A stretch of DNA of 64,000 nucleotides from Sphingomonas jeddahensis (lineage in GTDB: Bacteria; Pseudomonadota; Alphaproteobacteria; Sphingomonadales; Sphingomonadaceae): positions 1 to 64,000 of the forward strand of contig NZ_MPSB01000003.1 of the NCBI RefSeq assembly GCF_001981525.1, in the 5' to 3' direction. Position numbers and translations under genes: made by a program. The notes beneath the pieces were generated by a model. It was not told where the DNA came from. It worked only from the letters and a program-made list of their open reading frames with translations, and searched no databases. This document shows positions 15,781 to 27,170 of the stretch, piece after piece; position 1 is the first letter of the stretch, and every line of letters starts with the position of its first letter.

Positions 15781-18048
15781 ATGCTGTCCGCTGCCGCTTC
15801 CGCCCGTGAGATCCTGGTCAACTTGCATGACGTGATGGCGGCGCGATCGAACGCGCAAGCCAAGCTGAACCAGGTGGTGGAGATCATCGGTGAGGCGCTG
15901 GATAGCGAGGTCTGCTCGATCTACCTGCTTCGCGAGGGCGTGCTGGAGCTGTTCGCGACCCGCGGCCTCGCTGCAGACGCCGTCCATGTTACCAAGCTGG
16001 CGATGGGCGAAGGGCTGGTCGGCACCATTGCGCAGAACAATGAGGTGCTGAACCTCGACGAAGCGGCGAGCCACCCCGATTTCGCCTACAAGCCCGAAAC
16101 GGGCGAGGATCGTTTCCACAGTTTCGCCGGCGTGCCGATCATCCGGCGCGAGCGCGCGGTCGGCGTGCTCGCGGTGCAGCATGCCGATCCGCGGCGCTAC
16201 GCCGATATCGAGATCGAGGCGCTGCAGACGGTGGCGATGGTGCTCAGTGAGCTGATCGCCAACGCTGGGTTGATCGATCCGGCCGGACCCAAGGACCGCC
16301 CGCAGCAGTCCACGGCCAGCATCCGCCTTCCCGGGCAGAAACTGGTCGAAGGCATGGCGGCGGGCTGCGCGGTGTTTCACCAGCCGCGTATTCATATCGA
16401 GCACACGGTGGCTGAAGACATCGAGGCCGAGCGCCACCGCGTCTATGCGGCCTTCGACAAGATGCGCGAGCAGATCGACCGCATGACCCGCGAGGCCGAG
16501 TTCGGCGTCGGCGGCGAGCATGAGGAGGTGCTCGAAACCTATAAAATGTTCGCCTATGATGAAGGTTGGTCACGGCGCATCAACGAGGCAATTGATAGCG
16601 GCCTCACGGCAGAGGCGGCGATCGAGCGTGTGCAGCAGCGCACGCGTCAGCGCATGCGCCAGATCGACGATCCGCTGCTCGCCGACCGGATGCACGATCT
16701 GGAGGATTTGTCGAACCGGCTGCTGCGTATCGTCTCGGGCCAGATGGGCACGGCGGCGCAGATGGGCCTGCGGCAGGACACGATCCTGATCGCGCGCAAC
16801 CTGGGGCCGGCGGAATTGCTGGAATATGATCGCCGGCGGCTGAAGGGTGTGATCCTCGAGGAAGGCTCGTTGACGGCGCACGTCACCATCGTCGCGCGTG
16901 CAATGGGCGTGCCGGTGCTCGGCCGCGTGCGCGAGGTGCGGCGGCAGATCACCGAGGGCGACCTGCTGCTGCTCGACGTCAACGAAGGGTCGGTGGTCGT
17001 CCGCCCATCAACGGCGATGGAGGAGGCGTTCGACGCCAAGCTGGCGCTGCGGCAGAAGCGGCGTGCGGCTTATGCCGCGCTGCGCGACGTGGCACCGACC
17101 ACCAGGGACGGGCACCGGGTGACGGTGATGGTCAACGCGGGCCTGCGTGATGACGTGGGTGCGCTCGACGTGACCGGGGCGGACGGGATCGGGCTGTTCC
17201 GCACCGAATTCCAGTTCCTCGTGTCCGCCACCCTGCCACAGCGTGAGCGCCAGCAGCGGCTGTACCGCGAAGTGCTGGACGTGGCCGGCGAGCGCCCCGT
17301 GATCTTCCGCACCGTTGATATCGGCGGGGACAAGGCGCTGCCTTACCTGATCCAGGACGAGGATGAGGAAAATCCGGCGATGGGCTGGCGCGCGCTTCGG
17401 CTTGCGCTGGAACGCAACGGGCTGATGAAGGCGCAGGCCCGCGCGCTGATCGAGGCGGCGGCAGGGCGGACGCTCAACGTCATGTTCCCGATGGTCAGCG
17501 AAGCGTGGGAGTTTGCCGAGGCGCGTGACCTGTTCGAGCAGCAGCGCGCGTGGATCGCGACGCGCAACCGCCGCTTGCCGACCGAGATCCGCTATGGTGC
17601 GATGCTGGAGGTGCCGAGCCTTGCCTATCAGCTCGATTTGCTGCTGCCGCAGGTCGATTTCCTGTCGATCGGCACCAACGATCTGACGCAATTCCTGTTT
17701 GCTGCCGATCGCGCCAATCCCAAGCTGGCGGAGCGTTACGACTGGCTCTCCGCCTCGATCCTGCGCTTCATCCGATCGGTCATCGCGCCGGCGCGGGCGG
17801 CTGGCGTGCCGCTCGCGATTTGCGGCGAGATGGGCGGTCGGCCGCTGGAGGCGCTGGCGCTGATCGCGATCGGCATCGATCGCTTTTCGATCACCCCGGC
17901 TGCGGTCGGCCCGATTAAGGCAATGATCCGTACGCTGGATCGCGGCGCAGCAATGGCGGAGATGGAGCGGCTGCTCGCAGCGCCGCCGCGCGATCTGCGC
18001 GGCGCACTGTCCGTCTGGGCGGAGGCACAGGGCGTCGAATTGGGCTAA
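15781..18048 (+). CDS. ptsP: Phosphoenolpyruvate-protein phosphotransferase PtsP (EI-Ntr)
   Basis: The 755-residue protein has an N-terminal GAF domain (about 20-160) followed by a PTS enzyme I: the phosphohistidine motif SLTAHVTIVARAMG, DGIGLFRTEFQFL, and the PEP-binding barrel with ICGEMGG near the end. EI-Ntr takes phosphate from PEP and passes it to NPr and EIIA-Ntr in the regulatory nitrogen PTS. The GAF domain senses glutamine or 2-oxoglutarate in characterised members. The PII gene at 63625 is the other nitrogen-sensing gene in the window. Confidence 0.94.
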   Translation: MLSAAASAREILVNLHDVMAARSNAQAKLNQVVEIIGEALDSEVCSIYLLREGVLELFATRGLAADAVHVTKLAMGEGLVGTIAQNNEVLNLDEAASHPDFAYKPETGEDRFHSFAGVPIIRRERAVGVLAVQHADPRRYADIEIEALQTVAMVLSELIANAGLIDPAGPKDRPQQSTASIRLPGQKLVEGMAAGCAVFHQPRIHIEHTVAEDIEAERHRVYAAFDKMREQIDRMTREAEFGVGGEHEEVLETYKMFAYDEGWSRRINEAIDSGLTAEAAIERVQQRTRQRMRQIDDPLLADRMHDLEDLSNRLLRIVSGQMGTAAQMGLRQDTILIARNLGPAELLEYDRRRLKGVILEEGSLTAHVTIVARAMGVPVLGRVREVRRQITEGDLLLLDVNEGSVVVRPSTAMEEAFDAKLALRQKRRAAYAALRDVAPTTRDGHRVTVMVNAGLRDDVGALDVTGADGIGLFRTEFQFLVSATLPQRERQQRLYREVLDVAGERPVIFRTVDIGGDKALPYLIQDEDEENPAMGWRALRLALERNGLMKAQARALIEAAAGRTLNVMFPMVSEAWEFAEARDLFEQQRAWIATRNRRLPTEIRYGAMLEVPSLAYQLDLLLPQVDFLSIGTNDLTQFLFAADRANPKLAERYDWLSASILRFIRSVIAPARAAGVPLAICGEMGGRPLEALALIAIGIDRFSITPAAVGPIKAMIRTLDRGAAMAEMERLLAAPPRDLRGALSVWAEAQGVELG

Positions 18049-18153
18049 GCCACCGACCAAAAGAGGTGTGGCTCGATTGACACAGGTTGCCGCCTCTGTG
18101 AGACGTGCGGCCGAGGGCGGACGGGGTCCGGTCTGTCCCAAGCGGAGAAGCGA

Positions 18154-19026
18154 ATGACTGACGCCGAGCGCAGCGACAACGCGACGCTCTTTCCACAACC
18201 CGTTGGCGAAAGGCTGCGCGCGGCTCGTGAGCGGCACGGCATGTCGCTGGCCGAGGTCGGCGCACGCACCCGCGTGCCCTTGCGCCATCTCGAGGCGATT
18301 GAAGCGTCCAATTACGGTGCGCTGCCGTCGCCAACCTATGCCGTGGGCTTCGTGCGGGCCTATGCGCGAGCGGTGGGCGAGGATGAGGTGACGCTCGCGC
18401 GTGATGTGCGCGTGGAGGCGCAGAACACGCCGCGCGCAACTCCGCAGTATCAGCCCTACGAGATTGCGGACCCGACCCGCGTGCCGAGCCGCGGGCTGGT
18501 GATTGTCGCTGCCGGGCTGGGTCTCGCGATTGTCGTGCTGGCGATGCTTTGGTTCGCCAGCGGACTTTTTCGCGGCGAAGACGGCGATGCGCCGGCCGGA
18601 ACGCCGTCGGTTGCGGTTGCGGTACCTGCCGTTCAGCCGTCACCGACGCCGGCGTCGGGCGGCCACGTGACTCTGACTGCGACCGACGAGGTCTGGTTGC
18701 GGGTCTATGACGGCGCGAACAAGACGCTTTACCTCGGGACGATGAAGCCGGGCGAGCGCTTCGACGTGCCGGCGGAGGCGGACAATCCGATGATCAACGT
18801 CGGGCGGCCCGACAAATTACAGGTGACGCTGAACGGCTCCAACCTGCCACCGCTCGGCAGCGGCGCGCGTCCGATCAAGGACGTGCCGGTTAGTGCCACT
18901 GCGCTTGCCGCACGGGATAGTGGCGCGGCTGCCCCTGCCGCAGCGCCGACGCCGGGGGCGGCTGCGCCGACCGCCGGCGCGTCCGTTCCCCCCGCCTTTG
19001 CCTCGCCTTCGCCAGCTGGAAACTGA
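18154..19026 (+). CDS. RodZ-like helix-turn-helix membrane protein (DUF4115)
   Basis: The 290-residue protein has an N-terminal HTH_25 domain (VGERLRAARERHGMSLAEV ... LEAIEASNYGALPSPTY), a single transmembrane helix at about 114-134 (VIVAAGLGLAIVVLAMLWF), and a periplasmic DUF4115 domain (TATDEVWLRVYDGANKTLY). An alanine/proline-rich tail follows. This is the architecture of RodZ, which links MreB to the membrane and shapes cell elongation. A perfect TTGACA lies upstream at 18077 but without a good -10. Confidence 0.85.
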   Translation: MTDAERSDNATLFPQPVGERLRAARERHGMSLAEVGARTRVPLRHLEAIEASNYGALPSPTYAVGFVRAYARAVGEDEVTLARDVRVEAQNTPRATPQYQPYEIADPTRVPSRGLVIVAAGLGLAIVVLAMLWFASGLFRGEDGDAPAGTPSVAVAVPAVQPSPTPASGGHVTLTATDEVWLRVYDGANKTLYLGTMKPGERFDVPAEADNPMINVGRPDKLQVTLNGSNLPPLGSGARPIKDVPVSATALAARDSGAAAPAAAPTPGAAAPTAGASVPPAFASPSPAGN

Positions 19027-19103
19027 TCGTCCTTAAGGCTGGCGACAGGCGTGCGGGTGTAGGTATAGCGGGTTGTTAACCCACACCGGGGGGTGTTTGA
19101 TTG

Positions 19104-20024
19104 ATGCGTAGGTTCCTCGTTGCACTGATGCTCGCCGGGGTGGCGACCCCCTCCGTCGCTCAATCGGGGCTTGAAGGCCGCGTGGGCCGGCTCGAGAGCG
19201 AAATGCGGGCCGTGCAGCGCAAGGTGTTTCCGGGCGGGGCAGGTGCGTACCTGGAGCCGCAGGTCCGTGCGCCGCAGGCTGCGCCTGAGGAGATCGGCGC
19301 ACCATCGTCGAGCGCGGTGCTTGACCTAACGCAACGCGTATCGTCGCTGGAAGCCCAGATTGCGTCGATGACTGGTCAGATCGAGCAGACGCAATATCGC
19401 ATGCGCCAGCTGGAGGACCAGTTCGCCGCATACAAGAAGGCGACGGATGCGCGGTTCGGTAGTGGCAGGACCGACGTCGAGGGCGGCGGCGAGGGCGGCC
19501 CGATCGTGCCACCTGCGTCGCGCCCGGCAAGGACCTCGCCGGCATCGGCAACACCGCGCCCTTCTGGCAGTCTGGAAGCGCAGGTGGCCGAGCGTACGCC
19601 CGCTGCGGGCGGGATCGAGAAGCCGTCAACGGGCCAGCCCGACGAGGACGAATATATCTACGGCTATCGGCTGTGGACGGCAAAGCGCTACGCCGAAGCG
19701 GCCGAGCAGTTGAAGAAGGTCGTGGCCACCTACCCCAAGTCGCGGCGGGCCAGCTTTGCGCAAAACCTGCTCGGGCGCTCTTATCTGGACGACGGCAAGC
19801 CGAGCCTCGCCTCCATCGCGTTCTATGACAATTACAAGAAGATGCCGGATGGCGAGCGCGCGCCCGACAGCCTGTATTTCCTTGGGCAGGCGCTGATCAA
19901 ACTCAACAAGCCGGCGGACGCCTGCAAGGTCTATGGCGAGTTGATTGACGTATATGGCGACAAGATCGGTCAGGGCATGAAGGACGACGTGGCGCGCTCG
20001 CGAACCTCCGCCAAGTGCAAGTGA
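19104..20024 (+). CDS. ybgF: Tol-Pal system protein YbgF/CpoB
   Basis: The 306-residue protein has a signal peptide (to VATPSVAQS), a coiled coil at about 20-125 (VGRLESEMRAVQRK, LTQRVSSLEAQIASM, RMRQLEDQFAAYKK), a low-complexity linker and C-terminal TPR repeats (EDEYIYGYRLW, QNLLGRSYLDDGKPSLA, LYFLGQALIKLNKPADA). This is YbgF/CpoB, a periplasmic partner of TolA that coordinates outer-membrane constriction with peptidoglycan synthesis. ATG 19104 is preferred over the adjoining TTG 19101. The tol-pal genes themselves are not in the window. Confidence 0.9.
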   Translation: MRRFLVALMLAGVATPSVAQSGLEGRVGRLESEMRAVQRKVFPGGAGAYLEPQVRAPQAAPEEIGAPSSSAVLDLTQRVSSLEAQIASMTGQIEQTQYRMRQLEDQFAAYKKATDARFGSGRTDVEGGGEGGPIVPPASRPARTSPASATPRPSGSLEAQVAERTPAAGGIEKPSTGQPDEDEYIYGYRLWTAKRYAEAAEQLKKVVATYPKSRRASFAQNLLGRSYLDDGKPSLASIAFYDNYKKMPDGERAPDSLYFLGQALIKLNKPADACKVYGELIDVYGDKIGQGMKDDVARSRTSAKCK

Positions 20025-20028
20025 ACGC

Positions 20029-21012
20029 GTGGCCGACGCTGCTGACGTTGCGCGTTTCCGACAGGATCTGATCGCGCTCACCTATGAAGCGCCAACCCGT
20101 GAACGACCGATCGGCGTGGCGATTTCCGGTGGGCCGGACAGCATGGCGCTGCTCTTGCTTTCCGCATTGGCCTTTCCCGACGCGACGGTAGCTGCCACCG
20201 TGGATCATGGCCTGCGCCCCGGATCGGCGGATGAGGCGCGCATGGTAGCGGCGGAAGCGGCGCGATTGAATGTGCCTCACGACGTGCTTGCCGTTGCCGA
20301 ACCGATCTCAGGCTCCAGCCTTCAGGCGCGCGCGCGCGACGCTCGTTACGGCTTGCTGGCGGCCTGGGCGGACCGGCAGCGTGCGATGGCGGTCGCCACC
20401 GCTCATCACGCTGACGATCAGGCGGAGACGTTTCTGATGCGCGCCGCGCGTGGCTCCGGCATCTCGGGCCTGGCGGCGATCCGGCCGGGGAGCGTCATCG
20501 CTGGCGCCGCGGTGGTCCGCCCCCTGCTTGGGTGGCGCCGCGCGGCACTGCGCGCGACTGTCCGCCGCGCTGGCCTGCCCTTCGTCGATGATCCGGCGAA
20601 CACTGACCTCCGGCATGATCGCACGCGTTTCCGCTCGCTCCTCGGTCACAATGAATGGCTCGATCCGCCGGCGCTCGGACGAACCGCAGCTGCGGTGGCC
20701 GAGGCGGAACGCAGTCTGGGTGAACTCGCGGCGTTGTTCTGGCGCGAGCGTGTGGTCATTGCGGAAGAAGTGGTGACGATCGATCCGCAGGGCTTGCCGC
20801 GTGATACGCTGCGCCGCCTGGCGCGGCGTGCAATCGCCAATGTGCGTGCGGCGGGAAGTATCGCCGCCCCGCCGTTCGACGATTCCGCAAATGTCGAACC
20901 GTTGCTCGATGCCTTGCGCGCAGGCCGCCGCGCAACCCATGGTGGCGTGGCGGCGGCCGTGCGACGCGGCATTTGGCACTTCCGCCCGGCACCGCCGCGC
21001 CGATCACTCTGA
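20029..21012 (+). CDS. tilS: tRNA(Ile)-lysidine synthase TilS
   Basis: The 327-residue enzyme has the PP-loop SGGPDS at 33-38 and the family motifs VDHGLRPGS, ATAHHADDQAETFLMRAARGSG and FVDDPANTD. TilS modifies the wobble cytidine of the CAU-anticodon isoleucine tRNA to lysidine, an essential step. The start is GTG 20029, four bases after ybgF. At 327 residues it is shorter than the E. coli enzyme (about 430); the C-terminal substrate-binding domain seems reduced or absent. Confidence 0.93.
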   Translation: MADAADVARFRQDLIALTYEAPTRERPIGVAISGGPDSMALLLLSALAFPDATVAATVDHGLRPGSADEARMVAAEAARLNVPHDVLAVAEPISGSSLQARARDARYGLLAAWADRQRAMAVATAHHADDQAETFLMRAARGSGISGLAAIRPGSVIAGAAVVRPLLGWRRAALRATVRRAGLPFVDDPANTDLRHDRTRFRSLLGHNEWLDPPALGRTAAAVAEAERSLGELAALFWRERVVIAEEVVTIDPQGLPRDTLRRLARRAIANVRAAGSIAAPPFDDSANVEPLLDALRAGRRATHGGVAAAVRRGIWHFRPAPPRRSL

Positions 21013-21087
21013 TCGGCGGAATTCCGCCCCCCGTTCCATTGCCATTAACTTAGCGGAGCCTACATTGCGCTTGTTGAAAGGTAGCGC

Positions 21088-23052
<1,965 letters not shown>

Positions 23053-23082
23053 CGCCTTACTTCTGACGTTGCGCGCGACATG

Positions 23083-23108
23083 ATCGGCCGCCCCGCAGGG
23101 CGGCCGAT
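23083..23108 (+). terminator. Intrinsic terminator after ftsH
   Basis: ATCGGCCGCCC and GGGCGGCCGAT form a perfect 11-bp stem with loop CGCA, followed by TTGCGTTTC. It lies 31 bases after the ftsH stop and may also end transcription from the convergent P450 gene. Confidence 0.8.
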
Positions 23109-23154
23109 TTGCGTTTCAGTGATGCTCTCCCGTCTCGGCGGAGGGCAAGAGCGA

Positions 23155-24396
23155 TCAGTATTTGCTGATTTCCACAGGCAGCTTGCGATAGCCGTGGACG
23201 AAGCACGCCGACACGCGCTCCGGCGCGCCAGCGACGTTCACCCGCATCCGGCGGATGGCCATCTCCTCCAGGAGGATGCCGATCTGTAGCTCGGCGAGAC
23301 GCGCCCCGACGCAACGGTGGATGCCGTGACCGAAGGCGAGGTGGCGCCGGGCGTTGGACCGGTCGACGATCAGTTTGTCGGCGTCCTCGCCGAACACGCT
23401 CTCGTCGCGGTTGCCGGAAATGTACCAAAGCGCGAGCTTGTCGCCGGCCTTGATCTGCTGCCCCATCAACTCGGTGTCCTGGGTCGCGGTGCGGCGCATG
23501 TGGGCGAGCGGAGTTTGCCAGCGGATAAGTTCGCTCACCGCATTGGGGATCAGCGACGGATCAGCCTCCAGCTTGCCGCGCTGGTCCGGATATTTGTCGA
23601 GGCCATAGGCGAGGCCGGACATGGTGTTGCGCGTGGTGTCGTTGCCGCCGACGATCAGCAGGATCAGGTTCCCGATGAACTCATTGTCGTCCATCTCGCG
23701 CATCGCGTCAGAGTGAATCATCATGCTGATGAGATCGGGTTGGAGCGGCTTGTTGACGCGCTCGTTCCACAAGCGACGAAAATAGCTGCCGCATTCGTAC
23801 ATGTGCATCAGCCGCTGCTGGCGCAGTTCGTCATTCTTGATGATCTCGATATCGCCCGCCCAATCGGACCAGAAGGTGAGCTTTCGGCGGTCCTCCCAAG
23901 GGAAATCAAACAGGATGGCGAGCATCCCCGTCGTCAACTCGATCGAGACGGTGTCGACCCAGTCAAATTCCTGCCCCCAAGGCAGCCGATCGAGCACCTC
24001 GGCGGTCCGGTGGCGGATGTCGGCCGACATGCGCGTCATTTCGGATGGGGTGAAGGCAGGGGAAACGGTGCGGCGCTGCGCGGTGTGGACGGGGCGATCG
24101 CGCGCGATAAACATCGGCATGCGCACCGCATTGGGATCGTCCTCATCGAAATTGGCGATGGTGATGCCGCCAGCTTCCGAAGAATAGAGATCCGGCAGCG
24201 ACTCGACCTCGACGATCGGCTTGTAGGTGGAGACCGACCAATAGGGGCCAAACTCTGATTCGGGGACGTAGTGAACCGGGGCTTCGGCGCGCAGGCGGGC
24301 GAAAGGCTCGCGCCAGGTGTCGTCGCGGTATAGCTCCGGCCGGCTGACGTCGAACGGGTCGGTCGCCCGAGTCGCTTCCCTGGCAAGCGTCGCCAT
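23155..24396 (-). CDS. Cytochrome P450, CYP153-like
   Basis: The 413-residue soluble P450 has the heme-ligand motif FGHGIHRCVG (Cys362), the I-helix GGNDTT (250-255) and ExxR (289-292). The I-helix context NLILLIVGGNDTTRNTMSG and the region LISMMIHSDAM closely resemble CYP153 enzymes, which hydroxylate the terminal carbon of medium-chain alkanes and fatty acids. Assignment to that subfamily is from memory of its motifs. Start ATG 24396 (or the adjoining 24399) follows GGGAGAG. No ferredoxin gene is adjacent. Confidence 0.87.
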   Translation of the reverse strand: MATLAREATRATDPFDVSRPELYRDDTWREPFARLRAEAPVHYVPESEFGPYWSVSTYKPIVEVESLPDLYSSEAGGITIANFDEDDPNAVRMPMFIARDRPVHTAQRRTVSPAFTPSEMTRMSADIRHRTAEVLDRLPWGQEFDWVDTVSIELTTGMLAILFDFPWEDRRKLTFWSDWAGDIEIIKNDELRQQRLMHMYECGSYFRRLWNERVNKPLQPDLISMMIHSDAMREMDDNEFIGNLILLIVGGNDTTRNTMSGLAYGLDKYPDQRGKLEADPSLIPNAVSELIRWQTPLAHMRRTATQDTELMGQQIKAGDKLALWYISGNRDESVFGEDADKLIVDRSNARRHLAFGHGIHRCVGARLAELQIGILLEEMAIRRMRVNVAGAPERVSACFVHGYRKLPVEISKY

Positions 24397-24449
24397 CATC
24401 TCTCTCCCGGTTATTATTGGTGCAAGAGAAACCCCAATTGACAATTCTG

Positions 24450-25700
24450 TCAATAGCCGGTGCGATCACCCGCGCGGCGGAACAGCTTCTTCCATGCCCC
24501 TGCCGGACTGCCAGATTGCAGCACGCCGCGGCGGAACAGGCGCGCGCCAACCGTGATGAAGATCGTGACCCACAGCAACTGCCAGGCGAGCGCGGCGAGG
24601 TGCGGCCACAGGTCCGGCGCGTTCGCCGCATGGCCGGCCATGGCGAAGGGCGAGGAGAGCGGGAACAACTCGGCCGCGGTTGCAATCCAGCTTCCCGGCT
24701 TCGAGGCGGCGGCGGAAGAAAGGGCAAACATGCCGACCTGAAGAATGGTGATCGGCAGGGAGAGCATCTGGATTTCACGCATCGTCGATGCCTGCGCGCC
24801 AATGCCGAGGAAGACCGAGCCGAGCAGCAGATAGGCAGTGGTGAAATAGGCCGCAAACAGGAGCGCAAAGGTGCTAAACCCGACAGCAGGGGTGAGTTCA
24901 GCGATGTTCACGTCGGGCGGCAGCAGCGCGCCAATCTGGCTCACTACCGTGCCCCAGAAGCCGACAAACAGCACCGCAACGCCGAACATGCCGAGCAATT
25001 TGCCCAGGAACACGCTTTCGAGGGGCACCGCGGCGGCCAGCACCTCGATGACCTTGTTGTTGCGCTCCTCCGCCATGGTGCCGACCACCTGACCCGAGAG
25101 GAACAGTGTGAGGAAGAAGATGCCGAACACCGCGAAGAAGGCAGACGCATTGCGACCGCCGAGTGAGGGCGCTTCGCGAGCGTTGCGAGTAAAGGTGGGG
25201 CGGCTGAGCTGTGCAGCGCCGGTACGGTCGACGCGAAGCGCCTGTTCGGCGAGCACGGCAAGGTAACGCGCTGGACGATGGCTGCGGCCGAACAATATTC
25301 CAGGTGCCTCAAGCGGGCCGTGCAGCACCGCGACCACGTCGCCGTCACGCGTGTTGAGAGCCGCCTTTGCTTGAGCGGCGGTGTCGCGTTCCGGTGTGCG
25401 GATGTCTAGCGGGGGCGGGTTGGCTTCCTCGCTGAACAGCCGGCGCAACTGGCGATCGGCCGCGACCAGCGCCGCGGCATTGCGCGGCTCCGCGATGGCG
25501 ACCAGCCGTTCCTTCTGGGCCGAGCCGGCTGATACCGATGCGGCGCCAAGGCCCCCGATCGCGCCGAACGATCCCATGATGACGGGTGCGAACAGGAACA
25601 GCAGAAAGATCGGGGTGAAGACGGTGGCCGTGAAATCGCGTCGGGCGATCGTCAGCGTCTGGCGCAGGCGGCGGCCGAATTGGCTTTGCGGCGCGCTCAT
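24450..25700 (-). CDS. ABC transporter permease (NatB/ABC-2 type)
   Basis: The 416-residue membrane protein has one N-terminal helix (about 29-54), a long extracytoplasmic domain (about 60-180) and then five or six hydrophobic segments from about residue 186 onwards, including SAFFAVFGIFFLTLFLSGQVVG and FGVAVLFVGFWGTVVS. The phrase MAEERNNKVIEVLAAAVP is typical of NatB-like ABC-2 permeases, which export sodium or small molecules. It is the second gene of an operon, overlapping the ATPase gene by ATGA. Confidence 0.86.
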   Translation of the reverse strand: MSAPQSQFGRRLRQTLTIARRDFTATVFTPIFLLFLFAPVIMGSFGAIGGLGAASVSAGSAQKERLVAIAEPRNAAALVAADRQLRRLFSEEANPPPLDIRTPERDTAAQAKAALNTRDGDVVAVLHGPLEAPGILFGRSHRPARYLAVLAEQALRVDRTGAAQLSRPTFTRNAREAPSLGGRNASAFFAVFGIFFLTLFLSGQVVGTMAEERNNKVIEVLAAAVPLESVFLGKLLGMFGVAVLFVGFWGTVVSQIGALLPPDVNIAELTPAVGFSTFALLFAAYFTTAYLLLGSVFLGIGAQASTMREIQMLSLPITILQVGMFALSSAAASKPGSWIATAAELFPLSSPFAMAGHAANAPDLWPHLAALAWQLLWVTIFITVGARLFRRGVLQSGSPAGAWKKLFRRAGDRTGY

Positions 25701-26632
25701 TCGGACGGCTCCGCCGCAGCCTCGCCCACGATGCGGACAAAGGCCTCGTGCAGGCCAGGGCGCTCGATCGACAGGCCGGATATGCCGTAGCCTAGGTCGA
25801 TCAGCCGCTTGAGCAATGCTTCAATCCCGCTGTGTGGCAGTTCGAAGCGCCAGCCATCGCCGTCCGGGCGCGCGTCGGCGGGGAGTTGCTCGCGCAACCC
25901 CTCGCGCGGGGAATTCGGCACGTAATGCACCTGCTGCGGCAAGGTGCCGCGTGCCTCGGCAACCGTGCCTTCGAAGCGCTGCTTGCCATGGGCAATGATC
26001 GCCAGCCGGTCGCACAAGCGCTGGGCGTGGGCCATGACATGGGTGGACAGGACGATGGTCGCGCCGCGATCACGCTCGGCGAGGATCAGCGACTCGAGCC
26101 GTTCCTGATTGACGGGGTCGAGGCCCGAGAAAGGTTCGTCGAGCACCAGCAGGTCGGGCTGATGGACGATCGAGCCGAGCAATTGCACAAGCTGCGCCAT
26201 GCCCTTGGATAGCTTGCGGATCTTGTCGTCCGCGGCGTGCCCGAGGCCGGCAGTCTCCAGCAGCGTCGCGGCGCGGGCGCGGCCTTCGCGCCAGGGAAGG
26301 CCGCGGAGCGCACCCATGAAGGCAATCGCGTCGCGCGCCTTCATCGCAGGGTACAGTCCGCGCTCCTCGGGCAGATAGCCGACACGGTCGCTGGCGTCGC
26401 GTGGGTGGCGCATGCCGAGCAGGTGGCGCTCGCCTGTGTCGGGTTCGATGATGCCGAGCAGCATGCGCAAGGTAGTGGTCTTGCCGGCGCCGTTGGGGCC
26501 AAGCACGCCATAAACGCTCCCTTGCGGGACAATGAGATCGAATCCATCGACCACACGACGCCCACCGAACCGCTTCACCAATCCCTTAGCGACAATCACG
26601 GGATCTGCGGTGTGCGCCACGGCCATGGCCAT
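25697..26632 (-). CDS. ABC transporter ATP-binding protein (NatA-like)
   Basis: The 311-residue ATPase has Walker A LGPNGAGKTTTLRML, signature LSKGMAQL, Walker B LLVLDEPFSGLDPVN and the switch histidine in IVLSTHVMAHAQ. The C-terminal extension of about 80 residues is usual for ATPases that pair with ABC-2 permeases. It energises the export protein encoded just downstream. The upstream 150 bases up to the divergent small gene should hold both promoters. Confidence 0.92.
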   Translation of the reverse strand: MAMAVAHTADPVIVAKGLVKRFGGRRVVDGFDLIVPQGSVYGVLGPNGAGKTTTLRMLLGIIEPDTGERHLLGMRHPRDASDRVGYLPEERGLYPAMKARDAIAFMGALRGLPWREGRARAATLLETAGLGHAADDKIRKLSKGMAQLVQLLGSIVHQPDLLVLDEPFSGLDPVNQERLESLILAERDRGATIVLSTHVMAHAQRLCDRLAIIAHGKQRFEGTVAEARGTLPQQVHYVPNSPREGLREQLPADARPDGDGWRFELPHSGIEALLKRLIDLGYGISGLSIERPGLHEAFVRIVGEAAAEPSE

Positions 26633-26779
26633 GTTGCTAGCGGGTCGGCGTCGGCGAATCCACCCGTCGGGCGTGTTTCACTTCTCGCCGCAACGCAGCA
26701 AAACTTGATTACATTCCGCAGACGCGAAGAAACAATGGCGCTCCTATATCCTGTCGCTAACGATGAGGAGCAAGTTTAG

Positions 26780-26977
26780 ATGGGCCGTGAGCGTAGAAAA
26801 TCGGACGGTTCGGACGCTGAGCCTTTCTGGTCGTCGGTGTTCTTTTTAAGCTTTGGTATCGCATTGTTGCTGTTCCTTGTGGCTATCGAGCACCAGAACT
26901 GGTTCACGTTGAAGCCCGCTACTGGAACAGCGGAGGCGATGTCCTATGCCTCCGCGATCAACGGCACGAAAAGTTGA
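26780..26977 (+). CDS. Small single-helix membrane protein, unrecognised
   Basis: The 65-residue protein starts with a charged segment (GRERRKSDGSDAEPFW), then one hydrophobic helix at about 18-38 (SSVFFLSFGIALLLFLVAIEH) and a polar tail. GAGGAG stands about 10 bases before ATG 26780. The upstream region is more AT-rich than its surroundings, as expected of a promoter. Base composition is less GC-rich at third positions than in neighbouring genes. The function is unknown, and the roughly 190 bases after it hold no further gene. Confidence 0.55.
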   Translation: MGRERRKSDGSDAEPFWSSVFFLSFGIALLLFLVAIEHQNWFTLKPATGTAEAMSYASAINGTKS

Positions 26978-27170
26978 CGTTGAATTTGACCGCGCTGTGA
27001 GGGCGTAGGTTCCTGTTTATCGCTGCGATTAGAGATGCCGCGCAACCAGCGTGCGGTTTTGCGGACCGGAGGCGAAGTGGAAGCGCATCGGCAAAGATTA
27101 GTCGTGCTCCAGCGGCAGTCAAGACAAGCTGAGCACTGGCCACTCTCGAGAAGGTAGCGGCGGGCTGGTA

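Noticed and set aside
18077..18105. Promoter with perfect TTGACA before the RodZ-like gene
   Set aside because: No acceptable -10 element stands at 16-18 bases spacing (GAGACG at 17), so it was not listed as a promoter.
17008..18288. 426-codon minus-strand ORF opposite ptsP
   Set aside because: Low-complexity composition typical of antisense shadows and overlap with the well-defined ptsP 3' half and rodZ start.
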